This document shows positions 50,089-60,034 of a DNA stretch of 64,000 nt, one piece after another (the stretch's first letter is position 1; every line of letters begins with the position of its first letter). The stretch lies in the NCBI GenBank assembly GCA_026122225.1, contig JANEZZ010000739.1, forward strand, positions 868,001 through 932,000, in the 5' to 3' direction. The DNA comes from Heloderma charlesbogerti. Taxonomy: Eukaryota; Chordata; Lepidosauria; Squamata; Helodermatidae. Below the pieces are notes generated by a model that was not told the DNA's origin, ran no database searches, and worked only from the letters and a program-made list of their open reading frames with translations. Made by a program: the position numbers and the translations under genes.

Positions 50089-51687
50089 CTAATCTCTTTC
50101 CTGTTCATACAGAACTCTCTGCGCTTCTCCCGTATTTTCCCCTCTCTCTTTCTGCTTCAAAGCCTCACAGTCACGCTTCCAGTGCCCCATTTTCTTACAA
50201 AAGGCACATTGATCCTTCCCCAGGGGAGATCCTTTCCTTCCCCCTTTCCTCCCCTTCCTAGCTCCCTCCTTGTCAGGTTTAAGAACCGCAGCAAGGAGCT
50301 TGGCCTGCCTCTTGTCTTTTTCTTTTCCTTCTTCTTCTTCTCGCCTCTCATAAACCTTTTGAGCTACTTCAATTAAAACTCCTAAGTCAGCTGCCAACCC
50401 TCCTTCAACTTTTTGCAACTTCTTTCTGATGTCCTGGCAGCTATTTCCCACGAACTGAGTCGTGAGGATCCTTAAATTATTTGGATCATTCAAGTCAATG
50501 TCAGTATATTTAGCGAAGGCTTCCCTCAGCCTTTGGAGGAACACAGCAGGAGGTTCGTTTTTGTCTTGCTTTAGAGTCAGGACTTTTTGCAAATTGGGGG
50601 CCCTTCTCGCGGCTTGCTTCATGCCTGCTAAAATGAGTCGAAAATAGTCAGCATGTAAGCGTCTATGTGCCGCTGTGGCCACCCCCCAATTGGGTCGCCC
50701 TGTGGGCAGAACCTCCACCGTCTCCTCCTCAGTTGCCTGGGGATTTTCCTCCCTATACTTGGCTCGTGCCCCTGCAAGGATGGTTGGCTTTTGGCTGAGA
50801 AAACAGGTGTTCAATAGCATTTGTGTATCGTCCCATGTGGGGTTGTGAGTAAGCCTCACATTCTCCATCAGAGACAGGAGTGGCCCGGGATCCTCTTCAA
50901 AGGAGGGGTTAAATTGTTTCCAATTATACAAATCAGATGTTGTGAATGGGACATAAACAAACATCGTCCCTTGAGGATGTTGGGCGGTAGGGTCGGGGAC
51001 TTCTCTGATGGGGAAGGTGAACTTTACCGGTGGTTGGGGATCCTTTCGCAGGTTGTAGTTAGGTCCCCCTTTTGCCTCCCTCTGTAGGACCTCCAATCTT
51101 TCCTCTAGGGAATATAGACGATCTTGGAGAGTGTCCTGGCGTTCAACTAGAGGGGTGGGGTCCTCTGGTACTATTTCATGAGAGGGGTCCTTCTCGGGGG
51201 CATCTAACCGCTGGGCGGGCCCCTCAGGAGAGGGTGGTGGTTGCAACGAGCGCCCTGCGACGGCTGTCCCGTAGGGAGGAGGAAGCAGTAGGTCCTCCGG
51301 TGCCGTGGCCACGACCTTGGGTGGTCCTTCTTTTGGTGGTTTCCTTTTGACCACCATGGGAAGGGCAAGGGACATGCATTTAACAACCCACGGAGCAGGC
51401 CTGCCGCCAAGGGGCACACAAGTTGCCCACGAATCAATATAAGGGAACTGGTCCCAACTTCCCCTCTGTGCTACTATTGTTCGCACATCAGATACCAAGG
51501 TTGGGTCAAAAGACCCCTCGGGTGGCCATTTGGGTTCTAATATTGGCCATTCCCGGGTGCAAAAAAAGACAAGACGATCCTTTGTCATCTTAGTTCCATA
51601 ATCCTGCTTAAAATGTGACCAATTGCGCAAACAACACTCCAAGGGCGTATGGGACTTCTTTGCAGACTTAGATTGGGACCCGCCCAT
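50089..51687 (-). CDS. gag: Gag polyprotein, open
   Basis: An open frame of 532 codons from the ATG at 51687-51685, which begins MGGSQSK, a myristoylation signal. The frame is open 8 codons further upstream, but the Gly-2 context favours this start. Matrix is followed by a proline-rich region with a PPPY late-budding motif at about 136-139. Capsid includes PFTTSDLYNWKQ near 265, typical of gammaretroviral capsid starts. The nucleocapsid has a single CCHC knuckle (C-x2-C-x4-H-x4-C) starting near residue 494. A Glu/Lys-rich charged stretch precedes it, as in other class I Gags. The stop is UAG, in frame with pol. Confidence 0.93.
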   Translation of the reverse strand: MGGSQSKSAKKSHTPLECCLRNWSHFKQDYGTKMTKDRLVFFCTREWPILEPKWPPEGSFDPTLVSDVRTIVAQRGSWDQFPYIDSWATCVPLGGRPAPWVVKCMSLALPMVVKRKPPKEGPPKVVATAPEDLLLPPPYGTAVAGRSLQPPPSPEGPAQRLDAPEKDPSHEIVPEDPTPLVERQDTLQDRLYSLEERLEVLQREAKGGPNYNLRKDPQPPVKFTFPIREVPDPTAQHPQGTMFVYVPFTTSDLYNWKQFNPSFEEDPGPLLSLMENVRLTHNPTWDDTQMLLNTCFLSQKPTILAGARAKYREENPQATEEETVEVLPTGRPNWGVATAAHRRLHADYFRLILAGMKQAARRAPNLQKVLTLKQDKNEPPAVFLQRLREAFAKYTDIDLNDPNNLRILTTQFVGNSCQDIRKKLQKVEGGLAADLGVLIEVAQKVYERREEEEGKEKDKRQAKLLAAVLKPDKEGARKGRKGGRKGSPLGKDQCAFCKKMGHWKRDCEALKQKERGENTGEAQRVLYEQERD

Positions 51688-52088
51688 GACGGTGGGAATT
51701 TCAGTCAGCAATTCTTGCGCTTCGCCCTCCTCTGACCTAGCCCGTCTCCGGGGTAAGGAAATGCAGATCGGGGCTCCTCACTCGCTTCGCCCATAGGCGT
51801 CTCACACAATCACAAACACACCACCGTCCCGCGTCTATCCCCTAATGTAAGCTGTTTCACTTACCCCAAAAGCCTCTTCTGTCCCGCCCGCAGCTGCGTC
51901 CAGCTGCTTATTGATCCACTGCCGGTGCCTAAAAGGAGTGATCACGTCTCCCTCTTCCTCTGGCGTTGGTCCCCGGGCGCTTCAGCCGCCACCGTCGTGA
52001 GGAGAAGGCAGTATAAAACAACCGCCTGTGGCCACTTCTCCTCCGCGGCCCCTCGGCTCAGCGCGAAGGGGACGCGCCCCGAAGCAGG
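51688..52088 (-). promoter_or_regulatory. Proviral leader with major splice donor and presumed packaging region
   Basis: About 400 nt between primer site and gag. A consensus 5' splice donor GGG|GTAAGT (sense strand, GT at 51864-51863) is the best candidate for making spliced env RNA. Packaging signals are expected here but cannot be defined by eye. Confidence 0.6.
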
Positions 52089-52106
52089 ATCCGAGTCACG
52101 GCACCA
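52089..52106 (-). promoter_or_regulatory. Primer binding site, tRNA-His type
   Basis: The sense strand reads TGGTGCCGTGACTCGGAT, complementary to the 3' 18 nt of vertebrate tRNA-His, three bases after the 5' LTR. Confidence 0.88.
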
Positions 52107-52109
52107 AAT

Positions 52110-52472
52110 TGTTAGATAAAAAGTCCTTGCTTTCGGTTTAGAAGAAAAGAGTGCCAGGCAGGCAGCAGTGGATCCAACACTATTTTATTGAACGTTTTGC
52201 AAAACGGGTGCAGAGCAGTCTGGACCCCGAAACACGTGTGCAAAAGCCCTTTATATCATATCGCTTCTATTGTTCTTACCAGTAACCAATGAAACAGTTA
52301 GTACATCGGCTCACTAAGTTAATATCCAATAAACAGTCACTATCAGCTTACCAAGCCGTTAGTCATGAGCGCGTCAGTATGATTCCCTTTTTGCTCCGCC
52401 TATATTTTCCCGCCACTCGGGCTCTTACGTAACTTGAGACGCCAATGGTTATGGAGTCTCCTTTTTCTAACA
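52110..52472 (-). repeat. 5' LTR of the provirus
   Basis: Promoter LTR with the same TATA-like and AATAAA signals as the 3' copy (AATAAA at complement of 52184-52189). A TTACGTAA block and a TGACGCG block upstream of the CCAAT-type sites are possible bZIP-factor sites. Confidence 0.95.
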
Positions 52473-52794
52473 CCTGCACAGGTGTTTAGCGCCCACACTG
52501 GCTCGAGTCAGCCTGATCAGGACCACATGTTAGCAGTGAGGGAGAGCGCTCTCCCAACAGCCCTGCCTCACTGCCTTTTGCTCCGGGTGCCCACTGCTGA
52601 AAGTTAAATGTTAATATTCTACTGAGATTGCCAGAGGAGGACAGGGGGAGATCAAGCATGGTACTTGGCAGCCCTGCACCATGCATTGGAGCAACCTGGA
52701 CATATGTAAGTGTGTGGGTGTGGCTGTGATCTGTTTGCCACAAGTTAGTGGGGACAGTGGAGGCTGCTGGCTCTGTTTACCAGCTGTGGTAAGG

Positions 52795-54077
52795 CAGGGG
52801 TGGTTAATCCCATTCAGCCTGAGGGCTAAATTAAATTTTGGAGAAACTCCAGCGGGCCATATTCCAGTTGTGTATGGGGCCAAAAGCAGAAGGGGTGGGG
52901 CCAAAGGCAAAAGAGATGGGGCCAGAATACCAGAAAGGCCCGCATATTTTCATTTAAAGCTCTTAATTACTCTTAATGCCAGTAATGAAGCCTTAGGAGA
53001 GGTATTTCAACCTTTCAGAATAGGAAAAATGATGGAACTATTTGATATTGCTGCCTCCTGTTAAAAAGGCAGTTAACAGAGAAAAAACAAAAGGCAGAAC
53101 AAAATGTGGGTTTACCAGTCCCACATGCACACATGAGGCTAAAAAAGGGAGACCACACATGCACATACAAGGCTAAAAAAGGAGACCACGCCCTTCTTTA
53201 GTGAAGAAAAGGTAAAATGGTTTACTCACAGTTTCTTGCATAAAAATGCAGGTACAGCATATAGTTTCAGGCAAAGTCTGTTCAGTCCATTTAGCTGTGA
53301 TCTATAACACTGGAAGGAGCAAACACGTGTGCTCCCAGCAGTGGTGGAAGGTAGGGATAGCTGAGAAATCCGCTGTGGATTCAAATAAGGCTGGATTCTC
53401 AAGCATCTGACCTGTGAAGTCTGTAGCGGACCGACCCCACTTACCTCCGGGTCCATTGTATTTCCTGTGGAGCAGCTTTCCTCCATTCTAAACAGTACAA
53501 TCGGCTAATGGTGTCAGCCATTAGCCAATCGTGGGCAAAATACGGCCACAAATTGCGTAGTTTATGGTATTTGAGGCCATAAAGCACTTTCTTTTTTGTA
53601 AATTGTGGCATAAATGGCCACAATTTACACAGAAGGAAGCGCTTCACAGCTGCAAATTCCATAAACTATACAATTTATGGCCGTATTTTTCCTGCGATTG
53701 GCTAATGGCGGCTGCCAATAACTGACTGTGCTGTTAGAATGGAGGAGAGCTGTCCCGCAAAATCCAACAGACGCGGTAAGGCTCCGGGGAAATCCACGTG
53801 GCCCCAAGCGGCCTGGATTTCCCTGCTGCAGACCCCCCCCCCCGGCCCAGAAGTCGCAGGATTCATACATCCCTAATGGAAAGTTGGTGGGGGGGAGGAA
53901 GGGGAGGAGCAGGAAACCACTCTGTAGGCGATAGCGATCCTAAGGTTAGCTATGCCCCCCAAATTCCCATGCATTAACTGGCTAACTGTGACACTGCCCC
54001 CTTCCTGTAACTTGCACATTCCCAACACCCAAGAGGGCTAGATTTGGCCCTCAGGCCTGAGGTTCCCCACCCCTGGC
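52795..54077. mobile_element. hAT-like DNA element with a nested element
   Basis: The outer ends CAGGGGTGGTTAATCCC and GGTTCCCCACCCCTG are inverted repeats, with a second inverted pair CAGCCTGAGGGC / GCCCTCAGGCCTG inside. The middle has GGGGCCAAA repeats but no transposase. Element F is inserted at 53352-53875. Confidence 0.6.
53352..53875. mobile_element. Multi-palindrome hAT-like element F
   Basis: It starts TAGGGATAGCTGAG and ends CATACATCCCTA, with flanking 8-mers GTGGAAGG and ATGGAAAG (6 of 8). The core folds around about 53610: ATTGGCTAATGG, AATTTATGGCCGTA and ATTCTAACAG blocks recur inverted on the other side. Outward donors: GAG|GTAAGT on the minus strand (GT at 53444-53443) and GCG|GTAAGG on the plus strand (GT at 53776-53777). 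Confidence 0.72.
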
Positions 54078-54276
54078 ACATGGTGTAGATGATTGACCAT
54101 TCAGCCAAGAGTGCATTGGATAGATTATCTTATCTGCATAACAAAGTAGGAACCCTGTGTTATATGGATAGCAAAATTGCATATGTTTTCTGAGAGGACA
54201 GCATGTCTCATGCAATGCAATTATCAATTGGCTTCAGACTGGCTCTAGTGAGATGTCAACAAACTCAGCCAACCAG

Positions 54277-54954
54277 GATTGAACATGGCACATTACTCCC
54301 TCGATGACCAGTACAAAGGCTGCCTGTCAAGCATGCGGAGACACCTGACCTCCCTCATTTGAAGGGAGCTGAACACATCTGAGTTGTATCGTGAAGCTTG
54401 GGAAAGAGCCCTGTTTAACTGGCAGACTAACCAATCATGGCTGTACCCTCAGAATATAGAAGAGCTCTCTGAGGTGGCTATCTGGGCATATACACTAGAA
54501 TACCCTCCACTCTACAGGGAATTCAACGCCGCCACCTGCACAGCAGGAAAAGGGCCCGAGGAGTATGAAGCCTACCCTTTCAAGTCCCTGCATTTCCTCT
54601 TAACCCAGGCGTCCATGGCATTCCATCCAAAGGATCTCAAATGCGTTGAAGTCTACAGAGGTATCAACATGGAGTTTTCTGTCGATGAGCTCTTCCGATT
54701 TGGGCAGTTCACCTCCACCTCAGAGAACCTGGAAGAGGCCGAGAAGTTTGAGACAGTAACGTTCTTCAAGTTGTTCACCTGCAAGGGGATTGAGATAAGT
54801 GAGATGTCCTTTTATCAAGAGGAAGAGGAAGTGTTAGTCCCTCCCTATGAGATATTCAAGGTCACCTCAGTTGAAGACACCTCAAAAGGCAAGACTGTAC
54901 AAGCCAAGTCAGTGGGCACCTGCAGCTACCACAACTGTGCCTTTGTGGGGAAAG
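54277..54954 (+). pseudogene. Ecto-ADP-ribosyltransferase (ARTC-like) main exon with in-frame TGA
   Basis: The protein family transfers ADP-ribose from NAD to arginine on cell-surface or secreted proteins. A candidate acceptor (CAACCAG) precedes an in-frame Met and SLDDQYKGC, the usual start of the mature domain. After 25 codons a TGA (54360-54362) interrupts the frame. Then 197 codons stay open to the donor AAAG|GTAACA (GT at 54955-54956). The R-S-E signature is complete: YRGI (R), FTSTS (S) and QEEEEVLVPPYE (E-x-E, catalytic Glu just before VLVPP). Cys pairs and the closing SVGTCSYHNCAFVGK also match the family. No signal-peptide exon was found. Either a pseudogene or a segregating null; a downstream start would drop part of the fold. 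Confidence 0.82.
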
Positions 54955-55039
54955 GTAACACAATGGAAGTTATTACATGTTTCATTTTCTGAGATGCTTG
55001 TTCTAATTCCCCTCCCCTCCCTCTCTGGGCCTGGTGTGG

Positions 55040-55390
55040 GTGAGTAAGGGCTTCTTACTCACTGACGTTTGCGGGTCCTTTTCATGATGTCGTCATCCTC
55101 TGGTGCCTCTTCTGCCATTTTTTTAGCTTTATTCCACCATGATTTAGCTCACCAAGAATGCAGTAATAAATATATCGAGGTGGTATATTTCAGGATAGTG
55201 CAGTATCACTGCAGTGTTATAGCCCCATCAGCTGGCTGTATAAATGGAAAAAATGGAACTTCCCCACAAATTACCACAGGACAGGGGGAGGCACATGTAT
55301 TGTGCCAATCGTAATCCCGGAAAGACTCTTCAAGAAGAAAGCCTGGTAGGGTGTGGGATTTTTGCTTTAATGTAGAGAAGCCCTAAATCT
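55040..55390. repeat. MITE-like repeat in the ART intron
   Basis: It shares TTCTTACTCACTGACGTTTG, CGGGTCCTTT and ATGTCGTCATCCTC blocks with 17620-17995. Non-coding. Confidence 0.5.
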
Positions 55391-55436
55391 CACCAAGGGA
55401 TTGAAAGTGAGGGATTATTCTTCCTCCAATACTATC

Positions 55437-57857
55437 CTAATCCTCCTTGGATCCCCAAGTTCTGAACAACTTTCGCCCAGTCTCGAAGCTGCCTTTTTTG
55501 GGCAAGGTGATTGAGTGGGTGGTGGCGATGCAGTTGAAGGCACACTTGGAAGAAACTGATTATCTAGACCCATTTCAGTCGGGCTTCAGGCTTGGGCATG
55601 GGACAGAAATGGCCTTGGTCGCCTTGGTGGATGATATGAGGAGGGCTCTGGATAGGGGTGAATGCTCCTTCCCTGTTCTCCTCGACCTCTCAGTGGCTTT
55701 TGATACCGTTGACCACGGTATCCTCCTGGACTGCCTGGAGGGGTTGGGCATTGGCGACACCGTATTGCGGTGGTTCCAGTCCTTCCTCTCTGGCAGGTAC
55801 CAGAGGGTAGCACTGGAAGAGGAGGTTTTGGACCCGTGGCCGCTCACTTGTGGGTAGGGATGGCGGAGAATTTCTCCCCGAAACTTCGGGGGGCCAAGCG
55901 CCAACGTGTTCGGCCCCCTGAACAAGTTTCGGGGAGAACTTCTCCGCACCCCCGCCCCCCGCACCCCCCCGGGACGGGACTTACCTTTGGCGAATGTCCC
56001 TCCCGGCGGTGGGTCCGGCCGGCGGTTCGTCGGGTCTTCGTCCGGGGCGGGAGTGGCAGCCGGTCTTTCGACCGGCTGCCGCCGCCGCCATTCCAATAAA
56101 AGAAAAAAAAAAAGCCCCCGTGATAGGCTACTTGACGATTAACGTAGCCTATCACGGCTAGATTTGCAAAGTCAGCCGTGATAAGCTACGTAAATCGTCA
56201 CGTAGCCTATCACGGGTGACTTAAAAAAAAAAAAAAAGCGCGTACGGATAATGGCGGCCCCCATAGGGAGCCGCCATTCCCGTTCCTTATTTGGTCGCTG
56301 TAGTCTACGTAAAGATTACGTAGACTATGGCGAAAATAAGGGCAACGCTATTTGCGTTGCCCTTATTTTCGCCGTAGTCTACGTAAAGATTTACGTAGAC
56401 TACAGCGACCAAATAAGGAATGGGAATGGCGGCTCCCTATGGGGGCCGCCATTTGCGTACGTGCTTTTTTTTTTTTTTAAAGTCACCCGTGATAGGCTAC
56501 GTGACGATTTACGTAGCCTATCACGGCTGACTTTGCAGATCTAGCTGTGATAGGCTACGTTAATCGTCACATAGCCTATCACGGGGGCGTGATTTTTTTT
56601 TTAACTTTTAATTTCGCGGCCGGGCGAGGCGCCTCCTCCCCGGCCTGAATTTCGGCCGGGCGAGGCGGGAAGCCTCCCCCCCCGGCCTGAACTTCATGGG
56701 GGGAGCAGTGAAGCGCCTCCCCCCCACCGCGAAAAGCTGCGAGACGAGGTAAGTGACTTTCGTGCACCCCTATGTGTGGGGTGCCACAGGGTTCCATCCT
56801 CTCCCCGATGCTATTTAACATCTATGTGAAGCCGCTGGGGGCTATCTTCAGGAGGTTTGGGGTGCGGTGTCATCAATATGCGGATGACACGCAGCTCTAC
56901 CTCTTGTTCAAATCTTCACCAAGGTTGGCCATAGAATCCCTGTCCAAATGTCTGGAGACGGTGAGTGGCTGGATGGGGAGGAATAAGCTGAAGCTGAACC
57001 CTGACAAGACTGAGGTACTTTTGGTGGGAGACAAGAGGAGGCTGGGGGATGTTGACCTGGTGTTGAATGGGGTACAGCTACCCTTGAAAGACCAGGTCCG
57101 CAGCCTGGGGGTCATTTTGGACTCCCAGCTGTCCATGGAGGCTCAAGTGTCAGCTGTGAGCCGGACAGCGCAGTATCAACTCCATCTGATACGGCGACTG
57201 CACCCCTATCTTTCCAACTATCTGCTCCCATTGGTAGTACATGCTCTGGTCTCCTCTAGTTTAGACTACTGTAATGTGCTCTATGTGGGGTTACCCTTGA
57301 AGACGGTTCAGAAGCTGCAGCTGGTACAGAACGCGGCGGCTTGCCTGATTAAAGGCAGCTGCTGGCGAGATCACATCACTCCAGTGCTGAAGGAGTTGCA
57401 CTGGTTACCAGTTGTTTTCTGGGCCAAATTCAAGGTGTGGTTTTTGACCTTTAAAGCCCTACATGGTTCCGGCCCAGCCTATCTTAAGGAGGCCTCCAGC
57501 AACACCAGACAGGCCGCTTAACAAGATCTGCCTTGGATGGCCTTCTCTGTGTTCCATCAGCCAGGACAGCTAGACTGGTGGGGACGAGGGAGAGGGCCTT
57601 CTCTGTGGTGGCCCCCACTCTGTGGAACTCCCTCCCTAGGGAACTCCGCCATGCCCCATCTTTAATGAGCTTCCACCGTGCATTAAAAATGTGGTTGTTC
57701 GGGCAAGCATTTGGGGTGGGTTAGGGTATTTTAGAAAATGTTTTTATTGTAGAATGTTATTGTTTTAAACTGTTTTATTATACACTTGTACATTGCCCAG
57801 ATTGGCTGGGTGACCAGCCAGGTGGGCGAGTAATGAATTTAATAAATAAATAAATAA
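55437..57857 (+). mobile_element. L2-like LINE split by element A
   Basis: Reverse-transcriptase sequence 55447-55854 (NFRPVSKLPFLGKVIEWVVA to DPWPLTCG) resumes at 56781 (VPQGSILSPMLFNIYVKPLG through HQYADDTQLY to the C-terminus at 57724). The tail is (AAAT)n at 57836-57857. Removing 55855-56780 restores the L2 order and frame exactly. A stop and a frameshift near 57521 show it is inactive. It lies in the ART intron. Confidence 0.88.
55855..56772. mobile_element. Multi-palindrome hAT-like element A
   Basis: It starts TAGGGATGGCGG and ends GTGCACCCCTA, flanked by CTTGTGGG (55847-55854) and TGTGTGGG (56773-56780). The core is an imperfect palindrome of about 470 bp centred at 56351, with four units of the GTGATAGGCTACGT / ACGTAGCCTATCAC type. 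Outward donors AAAG|GTAAGT (minus, GT at 55984-55983) and GAG|GTAAGT (plus, GT at 56749-56750). No transposase. Confidence 0.82.
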
Positions 57858-58060
57858 ACAATCAATCACATGAGGAAAGGTAATGGGGGAGGGTGTCCTT
57901 GTTGTCTAGAGTGCACTGCCAATTCTGCCCCCTCTCCTTTGATCACTGAGGACTAGAACAAAATGTGGGATTTTGCTCCTCCTACAGCTATATGATGGAT
58001 TGGGAGAATAGCTGTTTAACAAAACTGGGGGACAAGCTAATTTTCTTTTTCTATATGTAG

Positions 58061-58096
58061 GTTGGGATGACGACAAGGCCTGTCCTGAACACCAAG
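58061..58096 (+). CDS. Possible short ADP-ribosyltransferase exon
   Basis: A good acceptor (TTTTCTATATGTAG) precedes 36 nt that keep the frame of the main exon (split Gly codon, then WDDDKACPEHQ) and end at AAG|GTGCGT. The phase match and acidic/Cys content fit the C-terminal linker of ARTC genes, but the 36-nt length makes it tentative. The 3' exon with a GPI signal was not found. Confidence 0.45.
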
Positions 58097-58471
58097 GTGC
58101 GTGGGGCCCTGGTATAAGATTACTACTCTATTGGGGAGGGATTGAATGGATGTATAAGGAGTAGATCTGGAGGAAAGAGTCAAAATGTATAGGTTCTCTC
58201 CTTAGTTCAGGAAGAGTTACACAGGAAGAAGAACATCATCTCTAAATATTACAAGTGCAAGTCTTTCTGCATCATTGCAGAATGATTGCAAACAAAATGT
58301 GCATCACCTTTTTTCTTGTAGTGAATTGCCTGCCTGCCTTTTACCCAGGTTGTTCATTTGTTTTGAGGATGTGCCATACTTCTCTCAGTACATTACATTT
58401 TTGCATGTCTGTGAAAACACATCCTCAGGCTTTTCAGCTGTAGATTATGTTTACATGAATATTATAATCGC
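58097..58471. other. Downstream of ART exon
   Basis: No further exon could be supported. Open frames around 58255-58475 are short. Confidence 0.4.
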
Positions 58472-58487
58472 TTAACATACATAACAG

Positions 58488-58823
58488 GGGCTGTGGTGGC
58501 TTAGTGGTTAAGATGCTGAACTGCAGACCTGAAGATCAGTAGGACAGCAGTTCGAGACCTGAGTGCCGTGTGACGGAGTGAGCTCCCGTTTTCAGTCCCA
58601 GCTCCTGCCAGCCTAGCAGTTCGAAAACAAGAAATTGCAAGTAGATAAATAGGCACCGCTGCGGTGGGAAAGGTACCAGCGTTCCGTGCACCTCGGTGTT
58701 CAGTCATGCCGGCCACATGACCACGGAAGCGTCTTCGGACAGCGCTGGCTCTTTGGCCTAGAAATGGAGATGAGCACTACACCCTAGAGTCGGACACGAC
58801 TGGCTGGGGACACCTTTACCTTT
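58488..58823 (+). mobile_element. Sauria SINE (tRNA-derived, BovB-type 3' end)
   Basis: Head GGGCTGTGGTGGCTTAGTGG (A box) and AGTTCGAGACCT (B box), tail ACCCTAGAGTCGGACACGAC then TGGCTGGGGACACCTTTACC. It is flanked by a perfect 16-bp duplication TTAACATACATAACAG (58472-58487 and 58824-58839). The 3' end resembles the BovB end at 8797, consistent with mobilisation by that LINE. Confidence 0.95.
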
Positions 58824-59022
58824 TTAACATACATAACAGTTGCTGGGTTAAAAAAAAAAAAACAGGAGTGTGAAGTAGCAGCAATACTATAAAGTAGTAT
58901 AAAAACTCGAGTTTTACCAGGACTCTGTTTCTTTAAAAAAATATCAATTATTTTAACATGGTGTTTTTATTCTTTTATCCTATCTGCTGTTCACCGCTCC
59001 AGAATCTTACAAGTATTGTAAA

Positions 59023-59046
59023 TGAATGAATGAATGAATAAATGAG
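59023..59046. repeat. (AATG)n microsatellite
   Basis: About six tetranucleotide units. Confidence 0.8.
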
Positions 59047-59745
59047 TTGGAGAACCATATCGGGTCCAACCCAGGGGCTGGATTGCCCCCTTTCCTGCAG
59101 GCCAGATGACGACAGGGGGCAGAGCTCCACCCATGATGTCAGGATGGGGCACTCCAGCCAGGGCTTTGGTTAGGCAGCTTCATTCTGCCCAGGCTTTTCC
59201 CAGCGAAGGAAGGCCCAGGTGGAGCTTAAGCCTATCAAAGTTCTGGCTTCCCTCCTCCTTTACATTCTCTGGGCAGGGAAATCACATGTGGGAAATGTGG
59301 TCCAGCGCTCAGTTGCTCTCCTGCCCCCTTTCTCTTCTGATGGGGTGGGGGTTTGGGGAGGCAGCAGGGACTTGTTTGTGGCCCCACAGGCCAGCTAGGC
59401 CAGCTTGGTGGGCCAAATTTGTCCCGCGGGCCAGAGTTTCCTCATCTCTGCTATAACGAAAGATGAAACAGTTGTTTTAGGCAGCAGAAACCAGAGGGAA
59501 CATTGACCTGACTCCAATCTCTTTTCCCGTGTCATAAAAAAGAGAGGGCTGATAACAGCCCACATGGGAAACGGCATCATTGTTGATGAAGACGTGCAGA
59601 AAGATTGAGAGTACAATCCTATGCATTTGTGTTCAGAACTAAGCCCCTTTGGATTCAACAGAATTTGCTCCCAAGGAAGTGTGCATAGGATTGCAGCAAC
59701 CTTAACAGTGCTTCTGGGTTGCCATGTGGGAAGAGCCCTGGTTGT
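59047..59745. other. Spacer, possible decayed hAT and a short MITE
   Basis: CCCAGGGGCTGGATTGCCCC (59070) and GTGGGCCAAATTTGTCCCGC (59410) suggest an old hAT-like element. Near 59605-59695 ACAATCCTATGCA and TGCATAGGATTG form a small palindromic MITE. No gene. Confidence 0.4.
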
Positions 59746-59753
59746 CTCTTAGG

Positions 59754-60026
59754 CAGGGCCAGCCCTGCCATTAGGCAGAGTGAGGCGGTCGCCTCAGGCA
59801 GCAGATGCTAGGAGGTGGCTGCAAGGCATTGGAGGAGAAAGCTATGGAACCATGCAGCCTCCCCCATACCCATAAGCTAGCCTGCTGTGGTCAGGTGCGG
59901 TGGTGGACACTGTGTCATTGTCAGTGTTGATGACACATTCCGTCCATTTGGCTTTTGTACAAGGAATGAGAGGGGGTGCCATCTTGTTCTTTGCCTCGGG
60001 CAGCAAAACATCCTGGGCCATCCCTG
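59754..60026. mobile_element. CAGGGCTGGCC hAT-like MITE with perfect duplications
   Basis: It starts CAGGGCCAGCCCTGCC and ends CTGGGCCATCCCTG. Flanked by identical CTCTTAGG 8-mers (59746-59753 and 60027-60034), confirming the 8-bp target duplication of this family. Confidence 0.88.
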
Positions 60027-60034
60027 CTCTTAGG

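Larger units (their letters stand above)
44570..52472 (-). mobile_element. Full-length gammaretrovirus-like endogenous retrovirus
   Basis: The 7.9-kb provirus has 363-bp LTRs that I read as identical, TG...CA ends inside a TGTTAG/CTAACA inverted repeat, and a 4-bp host duplication CCTG (44566-44569 and 52473-52476). The order on the minus strand is 5' LTR, tRNA-His primer site, gag, pol, env, polypurine tract, 3' LTR. Class I features: myristoylated Gag with one zinc knuckle, gag-pol in one frame separated by a UAG, Env with CX6CC. Gag and Env are open; pol has one frameshift. Identical LTRs imply very recent integration. Confidence 0.95.

Noticed and set aside
53226..53870. Minus-strand frames in 53226-53870 as exons
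   Set aside because: They fall in the palindromic element F and its outer hAT element, with no homology to a protein family.
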